From positions 930,001 through 994,000 of the forward strand of contig JALJCO010003008.1 of the NCBI GenBank assembly GCA_023101725.1: a stretch of DNA of 64,000 bases. Reading direction: 5' to 3'. The first letter of the stretch is position 1, and every line of letters starts with the position of its first letter. This DNA comes from Atherinomorus stipes (lineage: Eukaryota > Chordata > Actinopteri > Atheriniformes > Atherinidae). Below are positions 44,801 through 58,638 of this stretch, one piece after another. The notes beneath the pieces were generated by a model that ran no database searches, was not told the origin of the DNA, and saw only the letters and a program-made list of their open reading frames with translations. A program made the translations under genes and the position numbers.

Positions 44801-46799
44801 AAAATGTAAAGTGCTTCATTATGAAGAGATTTAGATGACGACTATTAACCACTGAGCGGCTAAAAAAGGTGAATTCAGCAAGAACAGATATTTTTTTACA
44901 GAACTCACACAAGTACTATCCTCAGCCCTCAAAGAATTTTAAAGGTAAGGTGACGTAACACAGTGATGAACCTGATTTTATTACCTTTTTTAGTGTTAAT
45001 GCTGGCTCCAAATACAGTGGAGTTGAGTAAGTGAACGCAATTTTTTTGTTTGTTTTTTCATTTTAGAAAAATTCAACTTAAAGTCCTTGGAGCAACACAT
45101 GCTCCTATTTGTTGTCTTTGCCCCGCCCCTGTTTTCATGAACAATTTTCAACCTGCAGCTCCTCTTTTGCAAACTGGGTTATATAATTGGTATTTATAGG
45201 TATTAAATGCTAAATCTTTGATATCAAGTGTAAAACATAAGACAAATCAGTTTATAACCTTTACATTCCTTAATTATTTACTTTGATAAGCAAGTGAAAC
45301 GTGTTGACAAGAAAAACGATCTCTGCCGTTCTCTTGCTTGGCGATCAATGCACATTAAATCTGATTACGCAGTCATATATCATGATGGGAAGAGTTTTAT
45401 GAGCCCTTTAGTATATCTGTCTATTCATGTCAGTTTCAGAAACTAACTTATTAAACTCAGGATGTAGAATGTTAACAGATAACATCTCAGCTGTTATCTG
45501 TTGTGGTTTAGTTTGGGAGAACACAACCGATTCTGCAGCTGCAGCATTATCTTATGCTTTTTTGTTGAATTTCAAAGAACAGCTTGCCACTATTATTTCA
45601 GAATGAGTAAATGAACATTTCTACATGGCCACAAATGTCTTTCACTCTGTTTCCTTTAACTAAGTCTTAAAGAAAAAGATGCATGGTGCCTGTTTTACCT
45701 CAGACTTGGGTCATTTGTCTGAGAGCTCCCACATTGTCTGCCACGTAAAAATCTCACAATCTGGGAACTTGGCTTAAATGAGAGTATGGCTAATTTTTTC
45801 ATGGAAACACGGTTCTTGAGAAGTCTTAAAGTTGACAACGACACTATGAAGATAAAAAGAAACTCATTGATTTCACAATTTTACAAGCGGGAAGCTCACT
45901 CTCACTGTGTGATTTCTGCTATCCAGTCAAAAAAATAATAAATCAGCTTTATTATCTCAGAAACCCATGTTTAGCCTGTAGGATAGAGCATAATGAAATC
46001 CCTTGATGTTGCTGAAGCTTGAATGGCTGTCCCAGTGGGAGGTTGCATTACTAGACAGCTCTGTGAGTGACCTCACAGCCCTCTGAACACAGGGCGAAAA
46101 CATGCTGCTGGTGGCAGTGTGAAAAGATTTAATCGTATTGTTTTAGCAGGTGTACCCATGTTTTAAAAACCCACATCTACACACTAATTTTGGCTGACAA
46201 AGCGTCTAAGTGAAGCAGAACTGTTGGAGCTGTGAAGAGGGCTGAGCAGCTGTAGCTAATTTGCATATTCACTGATCTATGCATGTTAAACAAGGTAAAG
46301 TTACAAATCAGCCTGTGTAAAGCATGAAAGGAATTATTAAAAACCTAACTTCCAAAAAAGTTTTTTCATGACAATAGGTGAGTTTGATGGATTTTGAAGG
46401 GATAATAAAACTACAAATCTCTGGTTATTTTAGGAAAGCAGCAAGAAGTTTGCACTTTCCTCCAATATATCATGTTTTAAATGACTTCTAGTTTGGCTGA
46501 ATCTCTAAAGCGGAGGTGTAGAGTGCAGAGTAAGCGTGACTCATAGACACAACAGACATGCTATTGGGAAACAAACCACTTTTGGAGTAAACTGCAATTT
46601 TTCCTTTGAGGTGAGAATAAATAGCAGCCTGTAGCAGTTTGCACAACATCACGACAAAAATAAAAAATGTTTGAAAAAAGACTACATGTAGTAGAGGTGT
46701 GTTGCATTTCTTTGTTCTTGTGAATCACTTTCTGGCTGTGAATGTCTCTTTCTTTATGTTTGGCAAACAGGGAACAAACTTGGCAGGAAAACCAGAACA

Positions 46800-47014
46800 A
46801 CCCTCCCCCCTCATCATCCCTCTCCTCCCCCTCCTACGCTCTCTCCTCCCCTTTTCTCTAAAATGTGATCATGTTCATTCAGAGCTCAGTTGCTCAGATC
46901 ATCACACCTCCCTGTCCTTTGTCTCTGCTCACTCTTTGTCTCTCTGTCAGTCTTCCATCCATCCATCCTTCCATCCATCCATCTTTCCTCCCCCTCTGCC
47001 TGCCCATGTGAATA
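46800..47014 (+). promoter_or_regulatory. Pyrimidine-rich upstream region of the C1orf54-like gene
   Basis: A C/T-rich stretch (46800-46860) and a (CCAT)n-type run (46955-46985) lie just before the start codon. No TATA box or clear initiator is visible. A tiny upstream ATG-TGA pair occurs at 47006-47011. The promoter role is inferred only from position. Confidence 0.35.
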
Positions 47015-50000
47015 ATGTCCAGTTTCAGGTTTCTGTCAGTTAATCTGCTTGGAGGCTCGCTGTTGCTGCTGCTGACTGCTGGTGAGTCTTTAACTGTCTG
47101 ACTGTTGCAGCTGTTCAACTTCCTGTTCTGGTGACTTAATTTTTCTGTTAACTGTAAGCTGACATGTTTACCACCTCCTCCTCTCCCTTCTCCTCCTCCT
47201 TCTAATCCTCCTGCAACCACTGAAGGTCTTGCTCTGTTTGTATGAAGATAACAGAATCAATCACACTTCAACACATGCATATTTGCTTTAAAGTTAATTT
47301 GAACTTTAAAAAAATAAATCGGCAAAATCAATTTTTTAAGAGAAAAAGAATTAAATTAAAAAAAAAGAAAGGAAAGAAATTTCAAACGCAACACACAATT
47401 TGGCTTTGATGTGACTTTTTAATACAGTACATTTACGCTGTGGTATTACTGCCTCTATTTTAGCAAAACTAAATGTTTTTTTCTTCTAGTGCTGCAGATT
47501 TCTGAGTTGATCCTCATTTGAGATTAAATAAAACATGGTCACTGTAGATTCACAGCAGAGTCTGTCATCTCAAGATATTTATGGAAAATGCAGTAATTCT
47601 GCAAATATCCAGGGCCCTGCCAGAGATTGTTGGTGTTTGTGTTCATTTCAAGTCAAATCAGATGTAAATCTGATGGGACTTTGGGTTCACAGAGCTGTGA
47701 CAGCTTTGGAAGAGGAAAATCGGGCAGCCGTAAAGATAAGCAAACGCTGGCTGAAGAAAATGGATGTTGTGTTTAGAAGCAATTAAACCTGCTGTAAATC
47801 CTGTTTTTTGTTGACTTCCTGCAGTTTTAAAGCCCACCTGGCAACGGTGATGTTCTCCATGCCTCCAAGTCCAGATTAAACCCCTTTTTATTACTCTCAT
47901 GTTCTCAGACTTCAAACAGCAGCTTCTTGTAGGGATGCAAAAAGAAAAAAAAAATCCCCGGAGCAGAAGGATGATCTGAGGCTTTCCACTATTTCCACTG
48001 CTCGGTTTGTAAAAGACACTTTTGTTTGTTAATCATAGCAAATCACAGTTTGAACCGCTTCCTCACAGATGGATCATGTGATAGCTTTCTGACGGACTCC
48101 CTCTCTGGTTGGGGTAAGAGGGTTGTCATGGTTACAGGGATCAGCAATGACTGTATAGGACAGATATGAACAGCTGTCTCTGGCGCCAGAATTCAACCAG
48201 CTAACGGCTGGTTTTTACACATCTGAAAGACCCAACAGTCCCTGAACAGCACACTGCTTTCACTTAATTCAATTTCTAGTTTATTCAAGCTGGACGTGTG
48301 TGTCAGTGTGTGACAGTGTGTCAGTGAGTGTGTGTTGAACAGCTGGATTTTGTAAAGTTTCTCAAAGGATCATGTGACTTTGCCAACAAACACCCCCGCG
48401 CTGTTACAGACCCCCTCAGGCTTGTATTTTCTTGACTTCCCATCACGCTCCTTCTCTTCTTTTCCTCCTTTTCTATACTCTCCTTAACTTCCTCTCCTTC
48501 ACCCTATTCTTCTTTCTCATGTCCCTCCTTTCCCAGCTTTGGTCCCTCATTTCCTTCTTTCTTTATGACTTCCCTCGCATCATGGCTTTCCCAGTTTCCT
48601 TTTCCCACACCTCCCAACATGTTCGCTCTTGTCTGTCTTGACTTTTCTCTCATCACCCCCTCTGTTTCTGGTTTTTTCTAATCATTCTTCATTTTTTTCT
48701 CCCCCATCTTTATTTTCCATTTTCCCAGTAAAAAGCATCTCATCCAGTGAGTTTGACTGACAGGTGAAATCAGCCAGTGCGTGTTTGTGCATGTGTGTCA
48801 GCTGGTTTTCATTTCCTCTGCTGTCACAAAGCTCTGTGATTGACAGGCAGTTAGAGATGACACACTTCCTATTTGATGATTTATCAGCAGCCCACCCCCT
48901 AATTTCCCATCAGCCCCAGCATATGATTGCAGGAGGGTTTAGATCCCAGTGGGGACTTTAAAATGACTGCACACGACCCGTAGGGACCTCATGTTCCCTT
49001 TTTTCTATGGTTAAGACTTAAAGTTTTAAGGTTCTGGTTTGGGAATGCTTTTGGGAATGTTGCATTTGTGCAGGGGCAAAGAAAAAAAAAGAGTGTGTTG
49101 TTTATTCAAATCCTAGAAACAGAAAATTCATTCAAGTTTACAGCGGTAATAAACAGACCACCTGTTGTATGAAAATAGATAAACTGAGCAATTCCTAAAT
49201 CAGCTGAGTTGTGTGGATAGAGCCATAACTAAGCAGGTCTAACTCTGCCAAATGCAAGAGACCAAGCAGGCCAATCCTGACAATGTCTGTTGTATCCAGA
49301 GTTTAACATGCTTTTACACATCCTGTTATTTACTCCACCAGGGCGTCTCAGCTCATACTGTATATGTTCCGATGATTTGAGTGAACTTTCCCTTTAATCT
49401 CATGTAAAAGAGCAGGTGTGACATGACGATGGGCACAAATCAGGTCAGATTTGGCAGATTAAATATTGCAGATTATCACCGATTGACCTCATTCACTGTG
49501 TGTAGTTGTGTGGCTATTGGAGGACCAGTTTGGCCTCTGAGGACATTTGGAGGAATGTGAGGACATTTCTGATTCATGTGGACGTTTATTCTCGCTATAT
49601 ATGACAGACCTTAAAAGAGCTTTTTGAAGGTTCAGAGTGCTTTGTGTGTGTGCATTGTAAAAGAGAAAACAGGAAAGATGTAAGGACGCTGCAGGAAGTA
49701 GTGTCAGGACTCACCTGCAGAGTCCAGCAGCTGCTTTTAAACTTGACTCTGAGTGGAAAAGCAGATGAGATGTGGGGTTGGATGATCAGAAGACACATGT
49801 TTGTGAATATGTTGCACATTTAGTATTTATTCATCTGCACATAAATCATCAGACCTTCATTTCACACTCAGAAAAAAAGCTGCTTATAAACAGAAATAAC
49901 GCTGTCATTACAATAAAGCTTTCAGGATTCATCTGAACTTTGAAACATGTTAAAGCTGTTAATAATTACAAAAAAGTCTATTTCAACCCCTCTCATTCAT

Positions 50001-53000
50001 CACAGCTCTTGATCTTCTTATTCCTTAACCATCAAAATGAATTTACAGCCAGAGAAACAAGAGATGCAGCTTTCCCTGAGTTTACGATGGTTGTTATTCA
50101 TTTAGAAGCAGCTGCTCCAGAAGAGGGTTGGAAAGCTGTGGAGCAAACAGCGACATAAGTTTTATGTGTTTACATTAATGTACACAAAAAACGTGATAAA
50201 GGCTAAATAAATCCCGCTGCTTGGGAGTAAAGAACATCAGATGTCTCTGTGGTATTATCAACCACAAACAGGTTTGATAAATGTGAGTTACGATGTGAAA
50301 CTGCGAGGATGAGCACAAACATTTTCCCATGAAGAGACTCTGAGGGTTTGGACTCATGCAGCTGATGGATGTGAGGGAGGATGAGGATGGTCCACAGGGA
50401 GCAGCTTTCCCATCAGACTGTAACTGAGGGCTTTTCTCATCAGTTTCGCTCTTCAGGCTTAAAACATCTCTGTTCATATCTGAAGCTCTTTTCCATCCAC
50501 CTGCTTCAGAGGGACTGACTGGAGAAGTAGCTCCATCTGCTGTTTAGCTTTCCAACTTATTAACTATTACTTAAATTGCAGTCATGGACTAAGACAGTTC
50601 CTACTACAATATATATTGCAGATTACATGATATACAGAATCATGTTCAGGTGATGGTATGCACACAGGTAGATATATTATAGATATATACATATAGATAT
50701 CCTGATGTTGGTTCTGAACTGTTTTAAAATACATGTGAAAACTGTGGATGGAAAGCAGCTGATTTAAAGCTCCTGATTTATATGAATTCCATTTAGAGAT
50801 TAAAAAAAAAAGAAAAAGAGAAAGAAAACAAGTGTAAGTGGTTTATGCAATATCTAAGTGCATGAAAAGAACATTCTAATAGATTCTCAAAAAACACTAG
50901 AACTACCGAAATCACCAACTAAGTGCCACAGGAGCTTTAATGACCAAAAGAGCACCTTTAGCATGACTTAAACACCCTAAAGATACAGTTCATCCAACTG
51001 CAAGACTATAGGAACTCCAAAGGGACACTTAAAACCCCACTAATGACCTCCACAAGGAAATAAGCCACTATGACTTTCTAAATGATCCACCAGAATACTT
51101 AACAGCAGAGAGTCACCCAGTAGCACCTTCTTAAGGAATCTTAATCTATCCAACGACAATCATAAGCTCCCAAAGGACCAAAACAATTATCCATACAATC
51201 ACTAGATCCACTTATCATACAAACACCTGCATAAAGAGCTAGCAGAACCTCTGCAGTAAATCTTAAATCCCTGTTTTATATATAACACTACATTGCTAGA
51301 AGGAGTGATACAACATCCTTGAAAAACCATGAGTACTGTGTGTACTGTACTTGTGTGTATTGTGTATAGGAATGCTCAGCAAGTTTCACTGTAATATTTG
51401 GTTAAATGGCAATAAAATTTTAAATGATATTCAAACAAACATGAAAAAAAAAATAACCTGCAGAAGCTCAAACTGATTATGACTAAAGTACACCTCCTTC
51501 CCCTTCAGAACAACGCAAATGACTAAAGGCTTGAAAGAACCTTTACAATAATCTCATAATCAATATAAGTAGCTAAATTAACAGTCAAAATGATTACTAC
51601 AGTACAACCTCAAAGCAATGACTTAAAAATCTGTAAAGCCTCCTTCAGAATGAATTAAACCTCTAAAATAGCATAACAGGACTTTTTAGAGACTGCAAGA
51701 TCCTCTTCAAGAGAATAACTACATTCACAATAGCTGGAAGCGCTTTAAGGACCAAAAGGGGAAAAATCCAAAAGTCACCAGAGTCTTCATAAGTACACAG
51801 AAACAAGAACATTCTAAAGGACACGTTTGTATATATATTAATAATAATAGCAATAATTTCCTTTAGATTTTGGCACAAGGAACAAATAGTTTTGTTGTTA
51901 CTATAGATTTGGATTCATTCATCAGAAACTGAGCAATCCATGTTTACAAGCCGTTATGGCGGCCTGCAGAACTGGGAGGCTCAGTTATGATTTACTGAGA
52001 CCACACAGCAGCAGTGTGCAGCAGATATTGTGCAGGACGAGGAGAAGTTTGTCTTGTCCAGACAAACGCAGGAACTCAGTTACAGTCAGCTGCCTCATTG
52101 TTGTCCTCTCAGACATTTTTCCCTGACTAGATCATTTTAAACTCTAACATCACCTCACGGTCACTGCGGTCACATTTGAGTTGTCAGTGCACATGATGGT
52201 CATGTGGATGTTTGATGTGACGGTTCCGTTCAGGTCAATAAAACAGCAACATTTCAACATGATTTGATTTCACAACACTATTGTTAAAAGATTCACTGAG
52301 AGACTGATCTTTGTTCCAGTACTGAGAGAATTATTAAGTCCTATGTTTATACAGTAATATAAAGTATTTTGGTTTTGCAACGGTTGTGAATTATGATGGT
52401 CATGAACTTTGTGGGATTTTAAATCTAAAGAGAATCTCTGTCTTATTGCTTATCTGTGTTGGTACAGTTTTCAAACCTTTATGTCCTGAATTGGTAAGTT
52501 TGCTCTACGTTTCCATAAGGAGTTCAATCTTAGTGGAAATAAGAAGACAAACATTAAAAAAGAAGGAAAAAGTAGCTAAACTATAGTCAAACCAGGTAAA
52601 CAGCCCTTTAGAAACCTTTAACACGAGTCGATCTTCTGTTAAAACTTTAATCCCAGCAAAACTATCTTCAGGAGTGAGGTGGAGCTGCTATCCTGCAACT
52701 TTACAGTAAATGTGTGACAGTTGACGGTCCTGTCACGGTGCCTCCAAATAATCATGCGCCCTGGCCACTTGGCCACAGGGATGTTCCTTTGGTCGAATGG
52801 TCAGCATGACTCCTACCTGGGAGAGTGGGCCCTCCTTCATCCTGCCACAATTACATCCCTTCTCCAGCATCCCTGAGTCAAATGACCGCCTCGTTACCAG
52901 GCTTCTGCAGAGCTGAATGACGTGCACGAGGTCATTTAGATGTGTTAGAGAAGGGATGCATCTAAAAGTTGCAGGATAGTAGCTCTTGAGGACTGGAACT

Positions 53001-56000
53001 GGGGGAACATGCCAACCAAAACTTCTGGCTGGCTGCCCCCCAGGTGCAACACCATAAACTGAAACATTGTAAACTGAAACATCAGTTACCCTAGTGCAAG
53101 TGAATGCAGCATGTACTGTACTTCTATAATGTTCTACATTAACACTACTATCATCATCATCATCATCCAGTTCTTGATCATAATGCAGTTTTTATGCAGC
53201 ATCATCTTGCCAAATCCTACATAGATAAAAATAAAAAATACCTGTCTGTCTAAACCATTAAGACAATGTAAAAGTCCGAAAATGAGCAGATGTGATGACA
53301 GCAAACATTGTGAAAGATCCACTGATAAAACTCAGTTTTATTATCACCAGTTTATGTAGCAGTGATTAAATGTGATGCATGATCATCGTAAGTAAGCAAT
53401 TGTTTATGAAATCATTGTTTTTTTTACTGATTTTGTTTTACCTTTTGTATTAGATGACTACTTCCGTTTTAATGATTCATCTGTTTTTAAAATCAAAAGA
53501 TCTTATTTTTACGTGCCACCATTTTCCCAGTGGATGCCCCTCCCTGGTCCCCCATCAAAAATGTTTCTAGACCCACTCCTGGTGCTTATTAAATGTAAGC
53601 AGAGCAAAAGTAAATCTCAATCAATCTCAGTAAAAGCAGAACCTCTATTTGTCTTTAGTAAAACCCTCTTATACATGAAAAGTTAAACATCATTATCTTG
53701 AGGATTTATGCTCTTGGACAATGGAGATGTTCTGTGTCTGAAAATTCAGTTTAAACTTCTATCAACAGTCAAGATCAGATAGATTACAGAGTGGTGACTG
53801 AGTAGAGCGGAAATGAAGCCAAATATGTAAGCAGTGTGCTGGAAAATCTCACAAGAAATAAGGAGTAAATGTCCTTTTCTCTTGTGTTCTCACATCCCAG
53901 CTCCCCCTAAAATATCTGGAAAATTCCAAGGCGGCGGGGAACAGTTTGAGTTTAGCCTCAGGTAGATTTAGTTTGTGTACAAGATCAAAACAAATAATCC
54001 TGATTAGAACCCAACTAAACCTAAGTTTAAACAGCAACTCTCCAACACAAAACCTTAAGAATCTTTTGGTTTAATCTAAAGACGCTTTGTCTGAATTGAA
54101 ACCAGACACTGACACGTTGTTTGGACTGGTGGTCCAGCAACCGAACTGTCTGCAGTATGAGAGCAGCTGGATTTATAACATGTACTTCATACAACAACTA
54201 AAACTCTGTTCAACTATAAATTGAAAACAGGCACAGTTCCTCTTTGAAGCAGCCACACACTCCCCACAGTCTCTCTCCTCGGCTGATGGAAAAATAACTT
54301 TCATACTTTGCAGACATGGAAAAACACAAAATGAGCTAAACACACACACAAGATGAGACAACACCTTAACAAAGCAGATCTTCTTGGATCCCGACTTTCT
54401 GGAGATCAGCATGGTTTCTAAGACCTCAAACCACGAGTAATTATGCTTTAATTAAGTAATTTGATGTCATGTCTTTATTCTCTTTATTCTTACTCTAAAA
54501 CATATTTCTGAGATTTATCTGATGCTCCTACTTACATGCTTGCAGATTCATCAATGAATATAAGATGCATCAATTAATTGATCAAGTAAAATTATAAATT
54601 GTACAACAGAATATCAACCATATGACATGAGTAGAAAAAAATATGCACAACTATGCTAATCATGGAGACATTTTTGTCAGTTCACTAAAACATCCTCCAC
54701 ATACCCAAAATACTCAGGACAACGGGAGGTGTTGTTTTTTGTGGTGTGGGCCCAACACATGAGAAATGCCCTTCCTGACACCTTGAGGACAAAAGTCCAC
54801 TGATTATTTTATTTATTTAATTAAAAATTAAAATTTTTAAAAATTTGGGAGATCCTTTGCTCTGTAGATATGTTTTCAAATACCTTTAAAACATTTTTAC
54901 ATTTACTAATTGATATTTTCTTTTATAGTCGTAGCCCTTCGAGATCCTGCAATGAATCCAGTGTGTTACTGTTCTAACATTTTTCATCCCTTTGGTTTTT
55001 GGTGCTGTTGAACCCTCTGATGTGTTTGCAGCTTTTTGTTTTCTGGCTAACGTGAACTTCACTGTGTTGCATTTGCAGTTTGTGAGGCTCAGTATTATGA
55101 CAGCACGCTTCCTCCAGACTACGACTCTGACTACAACGCCACCTTCGAGTACAGCTTTTTTAGTAAGTCACACTCAAGCTTAAGACACACTAGACAGAAA
55201 CAAAAAAAAAAAAAGGGAATAGAAAAGGCAGAATTATACTTTACACAAAAGTCACAGTTATAAAATTAGAGTGTTGTCCTGTGTTGATCACTAATAATTA
55301 CAGTTGTGTTAATGTTTTTTTATTGTTGTTTTTGTTTTTGTGATTCCAGCTTGTCTAGGTGCTCGCAATGATTGTCAGCTTTTTTTGTTTTTTGTTTTTT
55401 CCAAGATGTTGCAGATGGTTTTCTGTTTCCTTATAGGCACAGCAGTTTGTTACCTCCTTTTTTTTTCTCCACCCTCTTTATCTCTTCTCTCCTTTCTTTT
55501 GCTGCCCTTGTCAGGTCCAGTATTTATATCTAAATTCAGCAATGGATTAATTCAAAAACAAAGAATAGCATTTAAATTTTAATGGGAGAAAGCTGCGTTT
55601 GGCAAAGCAAATTTGTTTGGATTATCACCACCATTCTGGTTGTTATGATGCTGGATAGGACAAGTAGAAAACATAAATACATTTTTTTTAAAAGGTAAAA
55701 ATTTACACAAAAATGTAGAAGATAAAATCCCACCTGATGGATGGTCTGTGATATTTTCAGGTAACACCAGCAACGATGACCAGGACAAGTTCATTGAACA
55801 ATTCATTGACACTGAAGAAGAGGAGTTAGAGGGAGGGGAAGAAGAGACGAGAGACCGGGAGGTGGTGACTGTTACCATGGCAACTACCAGACAAACTACA
55901 CAGAGGATCAAAGTCGTTGTTCATAGTGCTGCATCCCTTCCTGTTTCTCTGGTAAGAGCGACTTATTGATCAATTAAATTAGAAGATTTCTGACCCACAG

Positions 56001-58608
56001 CAAGTTTAATTAAACTTACATTCAAATTGAATCATTTTTATTAGTTTTAACCCAGACTAAGCTGTCACACTTAAATACGGATCAAACTTTTGAGCGTAAG
56101 GGTTAGCAAAGGACACATTCATTATACTCAACATTATATGGCAAGTTGTCAGAGAATAGCTGTTTGGAAATCATTGTTGGTGTAAAAATACTTTTTTTTT
56201 TTCCATCAAACTGTTATCAATGATTTCACATGATTTGTCTGTGGAACAGGCTGCTGACAACATTCTGAAAGACTGGTTCATCATTAAGTGAAGACACATC
56301 AGTAGCTCATCCATGAAGTTAGGAATTTTTTCATGTTTCAATTAAACAGACTCTTTAAATCTTCGTAAAACTCTGCTGTACTTAAATCAAATAGAATATT
56401 CTTCAGTTAGAGAGCAAATCAATGGAAAAACCTTGGTTTGCAGCCAAAACAGTTTACCTTTTACTTGCTTTGCAATGAGACCAGGTTACATATGTGCAAA
56501 TGCAACATTTGCTCAGGATTGTTATGGAGATCTTTGCATTAGTCCATAACCTGTTTATATCAGACATATGTATCTCATAAATATGTATTTTACTCCATCT
56601 TCCTTTGAAGTACCAACGTGTGTTATACATAAAGCTTAGATTTTGAAGATTTGAATGACACATGCCATTCGAGACTACAATCATAACTATAGATTCAGTA
56701 AACTCCTATTTCAGTGTAGTTTGAAGCCATACTGTTATTCAGTAGCAGATGATGCTGCAACAAAGATGGCCCTTTACATCAGCAATATACCAGTAAAAGT
56801 AGTCCAGTAAAATAGTTGGTCCACAACAAGTCTTTTATCCATAAAACCTGTTTATTGTGAAAATTGCAAGATTTTAAAGAGAGAAAATCTGTTGAGATCT
56901 TTGTGTGAAGATGTATGTATACAATAGCTACTAGCTGCATCTCTCTCCCAAATATGTTTTTCTTCCACTCACAACAGTAGGTGAAGAAGTCCAAAAGTGA
57001 TGCATACAGAAAAACAGGAAGCTTCCTCTGCCATTCTCAAAAGTGCTACAACTGCAGAGCAACTTTTTCCACAGTTTTTGCTTTATGTCTTGTCTCAAGT
57101 GTGTTCTTTACCAGACACCACTTGAGCTCCATTAGTCAAGTGCATGCGGGAGGACATATTGTGAGGAACCAGTTTTCTGAAATGCACTCAAGAAAATATG
57201 TCAGTATGTGAAAATGTACTGTAGTTCTGTAAAACCCTACTTAAACATATTAAACCAAACTTAAACGTCAGAAAAATTTTATTTACCACTAACAAAATTA
57301 AGCAAAAGCTGAAATTAAGTTAAAAAAGGCATGTACAGTGTAACCCTGACTTCAACCAAACCAGAGTTACTTATGTTCATTTTAAGCTGAATTCTTTGAG
57401 GACAAAGTGAAGAGGCTCAGATCTTAAATCCAGCTGAGCCCATCATGTCCTCTCTCTGTTGTTTTGAACTGAAGAGCAGAAACATGACGAACCGCAGGAA
57501 CTGATAATCTGGATCAAAGCTGGATTCTGTCAGATGTTATTTATAAAAGTGCTGATTCAGCAGCTGTGCGCAGGTGGCTTCTGTTAGCCGTCAGAGTCCA
57601 TCTGCTTTCTGTAAGTGTGGATCTGATCTCTGCCAGGATCAACGAACATGACACTCCTTGTGTTGGCGAAACAAAAATAAAAGAGAGGTTGCAACAGAGA
57701 CAAAGAATCAAGGTTAAAAATACAAATGGCAAAAACAAAAAAAAATCTGATTATATGATTAAAAACAAAGGACAGGCTGGATAAAAGAAGAGAAAATAAA
57801 ATAAAAAATGCTAGTACAAGTTCAAAAGTCTGTTCATCCTTTATCATGTTACAGCAAAAACTGTTTGGGCTCTCTGGTTTCTCACTGTTCAATTACTATA
57901 GCAACCACAATGAATTCCTCCACGACTCCATCACTGAAGACAAAACACATTCACAAACTTTTGTTTGTCTTTGTTTTCAAACCTCAAACTTAACATTTTA
58001 ATTTTCTGTGAGCACGCTTCTCCAACAATATCCTGTATTTGTTTCCCTTTAATGGTTTCAACTCAAAACCAGAACTTCTGCAGCTAGAAACAGGCTGCAC
58101 CCAGCACAAGTAGTCTGTCCAGAATGTCCTGGCTGGTTTTGTCCCAGAACTCTCACAATCTGAATAAATCTGTAAACTGGAACAGATATCTGAGGAATAT
58201 TTGGTGAATAACTTGCATCAAAGCAGCTGAACTGACCTCAAACCTCAACAAGTTGATAACAGCTGTCAGAAATTGAATGAACATGTTCATGAAGTTGCAA
58301 TAGAAGTTTATATCAGTCTGCCACCAGGGGCGCAGATATTCCCAACATGTAATATGAACAGGTTTTCTGTTACTGAGACATTTTCCATTGTTGCAAAATA
58401 TCTATCAGGCAGAACCTCTCAGTGAGGTTTCATTGACTGGATTTGCTGTCTTTATTGGCTGCATGACTGTTCATCTCATGAACCAGCATGTTATCACTTG
58501 CACATCTGCATCAACTGAGGATGTATTTCTTTTTATTGTCTGCAGGAACTCAGGACGCTAGTCTGGATTTTCATGATCTGGATGGTTCTGAGCATGCAGC
58601 AGCTGTGA
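47015..58608 (+). CDS. Small secreted or membrane-tethered acidic protein, candidate C1orf54 homologue
   Basis: Coding exons 47015-47081, 55079-55162, 55761-55951 and 58546-58608 join in frame (phases 1, 1, 0) to 134 residues. Residues 1-25 form a signal peptide (MSSFRFL, then a Leu-rich core) with likely cleavage at CEA|QYY. A Tyr/Asp-rich segment follows (YYDSTLPPDYDSDYNATFEY), then an Asp/Glu-rich stretch, two N-glycosylation sequons (NAT, NTS) and a Thr-rich part. The last exon adds a hydrophobic tail (TLVWIFMIWMVLSM) that could be a membrane or GPI-attachment segment. Mammalian C1orf54, as I recall it, is about 131 residues with a signal peptide, a Tyr-rich acidic middle and a hydrophobic end, and its gene lies in the same human band as VPS45 and POGZ. 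Function unknown. The homology call rests on architecture, length and synteny, not a search. Confidence 0.5.
47082..55078 (+). other. Long intron 1 of the C1orf54-like gene
   Basis: About 8 kb between the signal-peptide exon and the second coding exon. It contains C/T-rich tracts (47170-47215 and 48440-48730), a diverged hAT-type repeat with another insert at about 52670-53010, (CAT)n at 53148-53167, and a stretch at 50880-51830 with recurring AAAGGACC-like motifs. No other gene was recognised. Confidence 0.5.
52670..53010. repeat. hAT-type miniature element split by another repeat
   Basis: GGAGCTGCTATCCTGCAACT at 52682 is the inverted partner of AGTTGCAGGATAGTAGCTC near 52965. The right half has CAGGCTTCTGCAGAGCTGAATGACG-like text typical of these elements. 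Between the arms, 52735-52850 has GCGCCCTGGCCACTTGGCCA and CGACTCCTACCTGGGA-like text from a different repeat of unknown class. Target duplications are not readable. Confidence 0.5.
56250..56291 (+). other. Alternative terminal exon of the C1orf54-like gene
   Basis: After the acceptor GTGGAACAG (ends 56249), a phase-0 reading gives AADNILKDWFIIK and a TGA at 56289-56291. ATTAAA follows at about 56340 and could be a polyadenylation signal. Used in place of 58546-58608 it would give a 127-residue soluble form without the hydrophobic tail. Either exon fits the phase of the preceding donor at 55952. Confidence 0.35.
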
Positions 58609-58638
58609 CACACACTACTGTGAGCACACACTCAGCAG

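Larger units (their letters stand above)
38741..47014. other. Intergenic region between pogz and the C1orf54-like gene
   Basis: No convincing exon, RNA gene or conserved block was recognised in about 8 kb. Visible features are a (TA)n tract at 39795-39838, a poly-T at 41530-41551, a SINE at 42316-42655, a SINE tail at 43313-43395, a possible old DNA transposon at 44230-44800, and a C/T-rich stretch with CCAT repeats before the next gene (46800-46990). Open stretches here are short and lack splice or family support. Confidence 0.6.

Noticed and set aside
46894..47220. 108-codon open frame, minus strand, Gly/Arg-rich
   Set aside because: It reads across the signal-peptide exon of the plus-strand gene and a CT-rich low-complexity tract; no domain.
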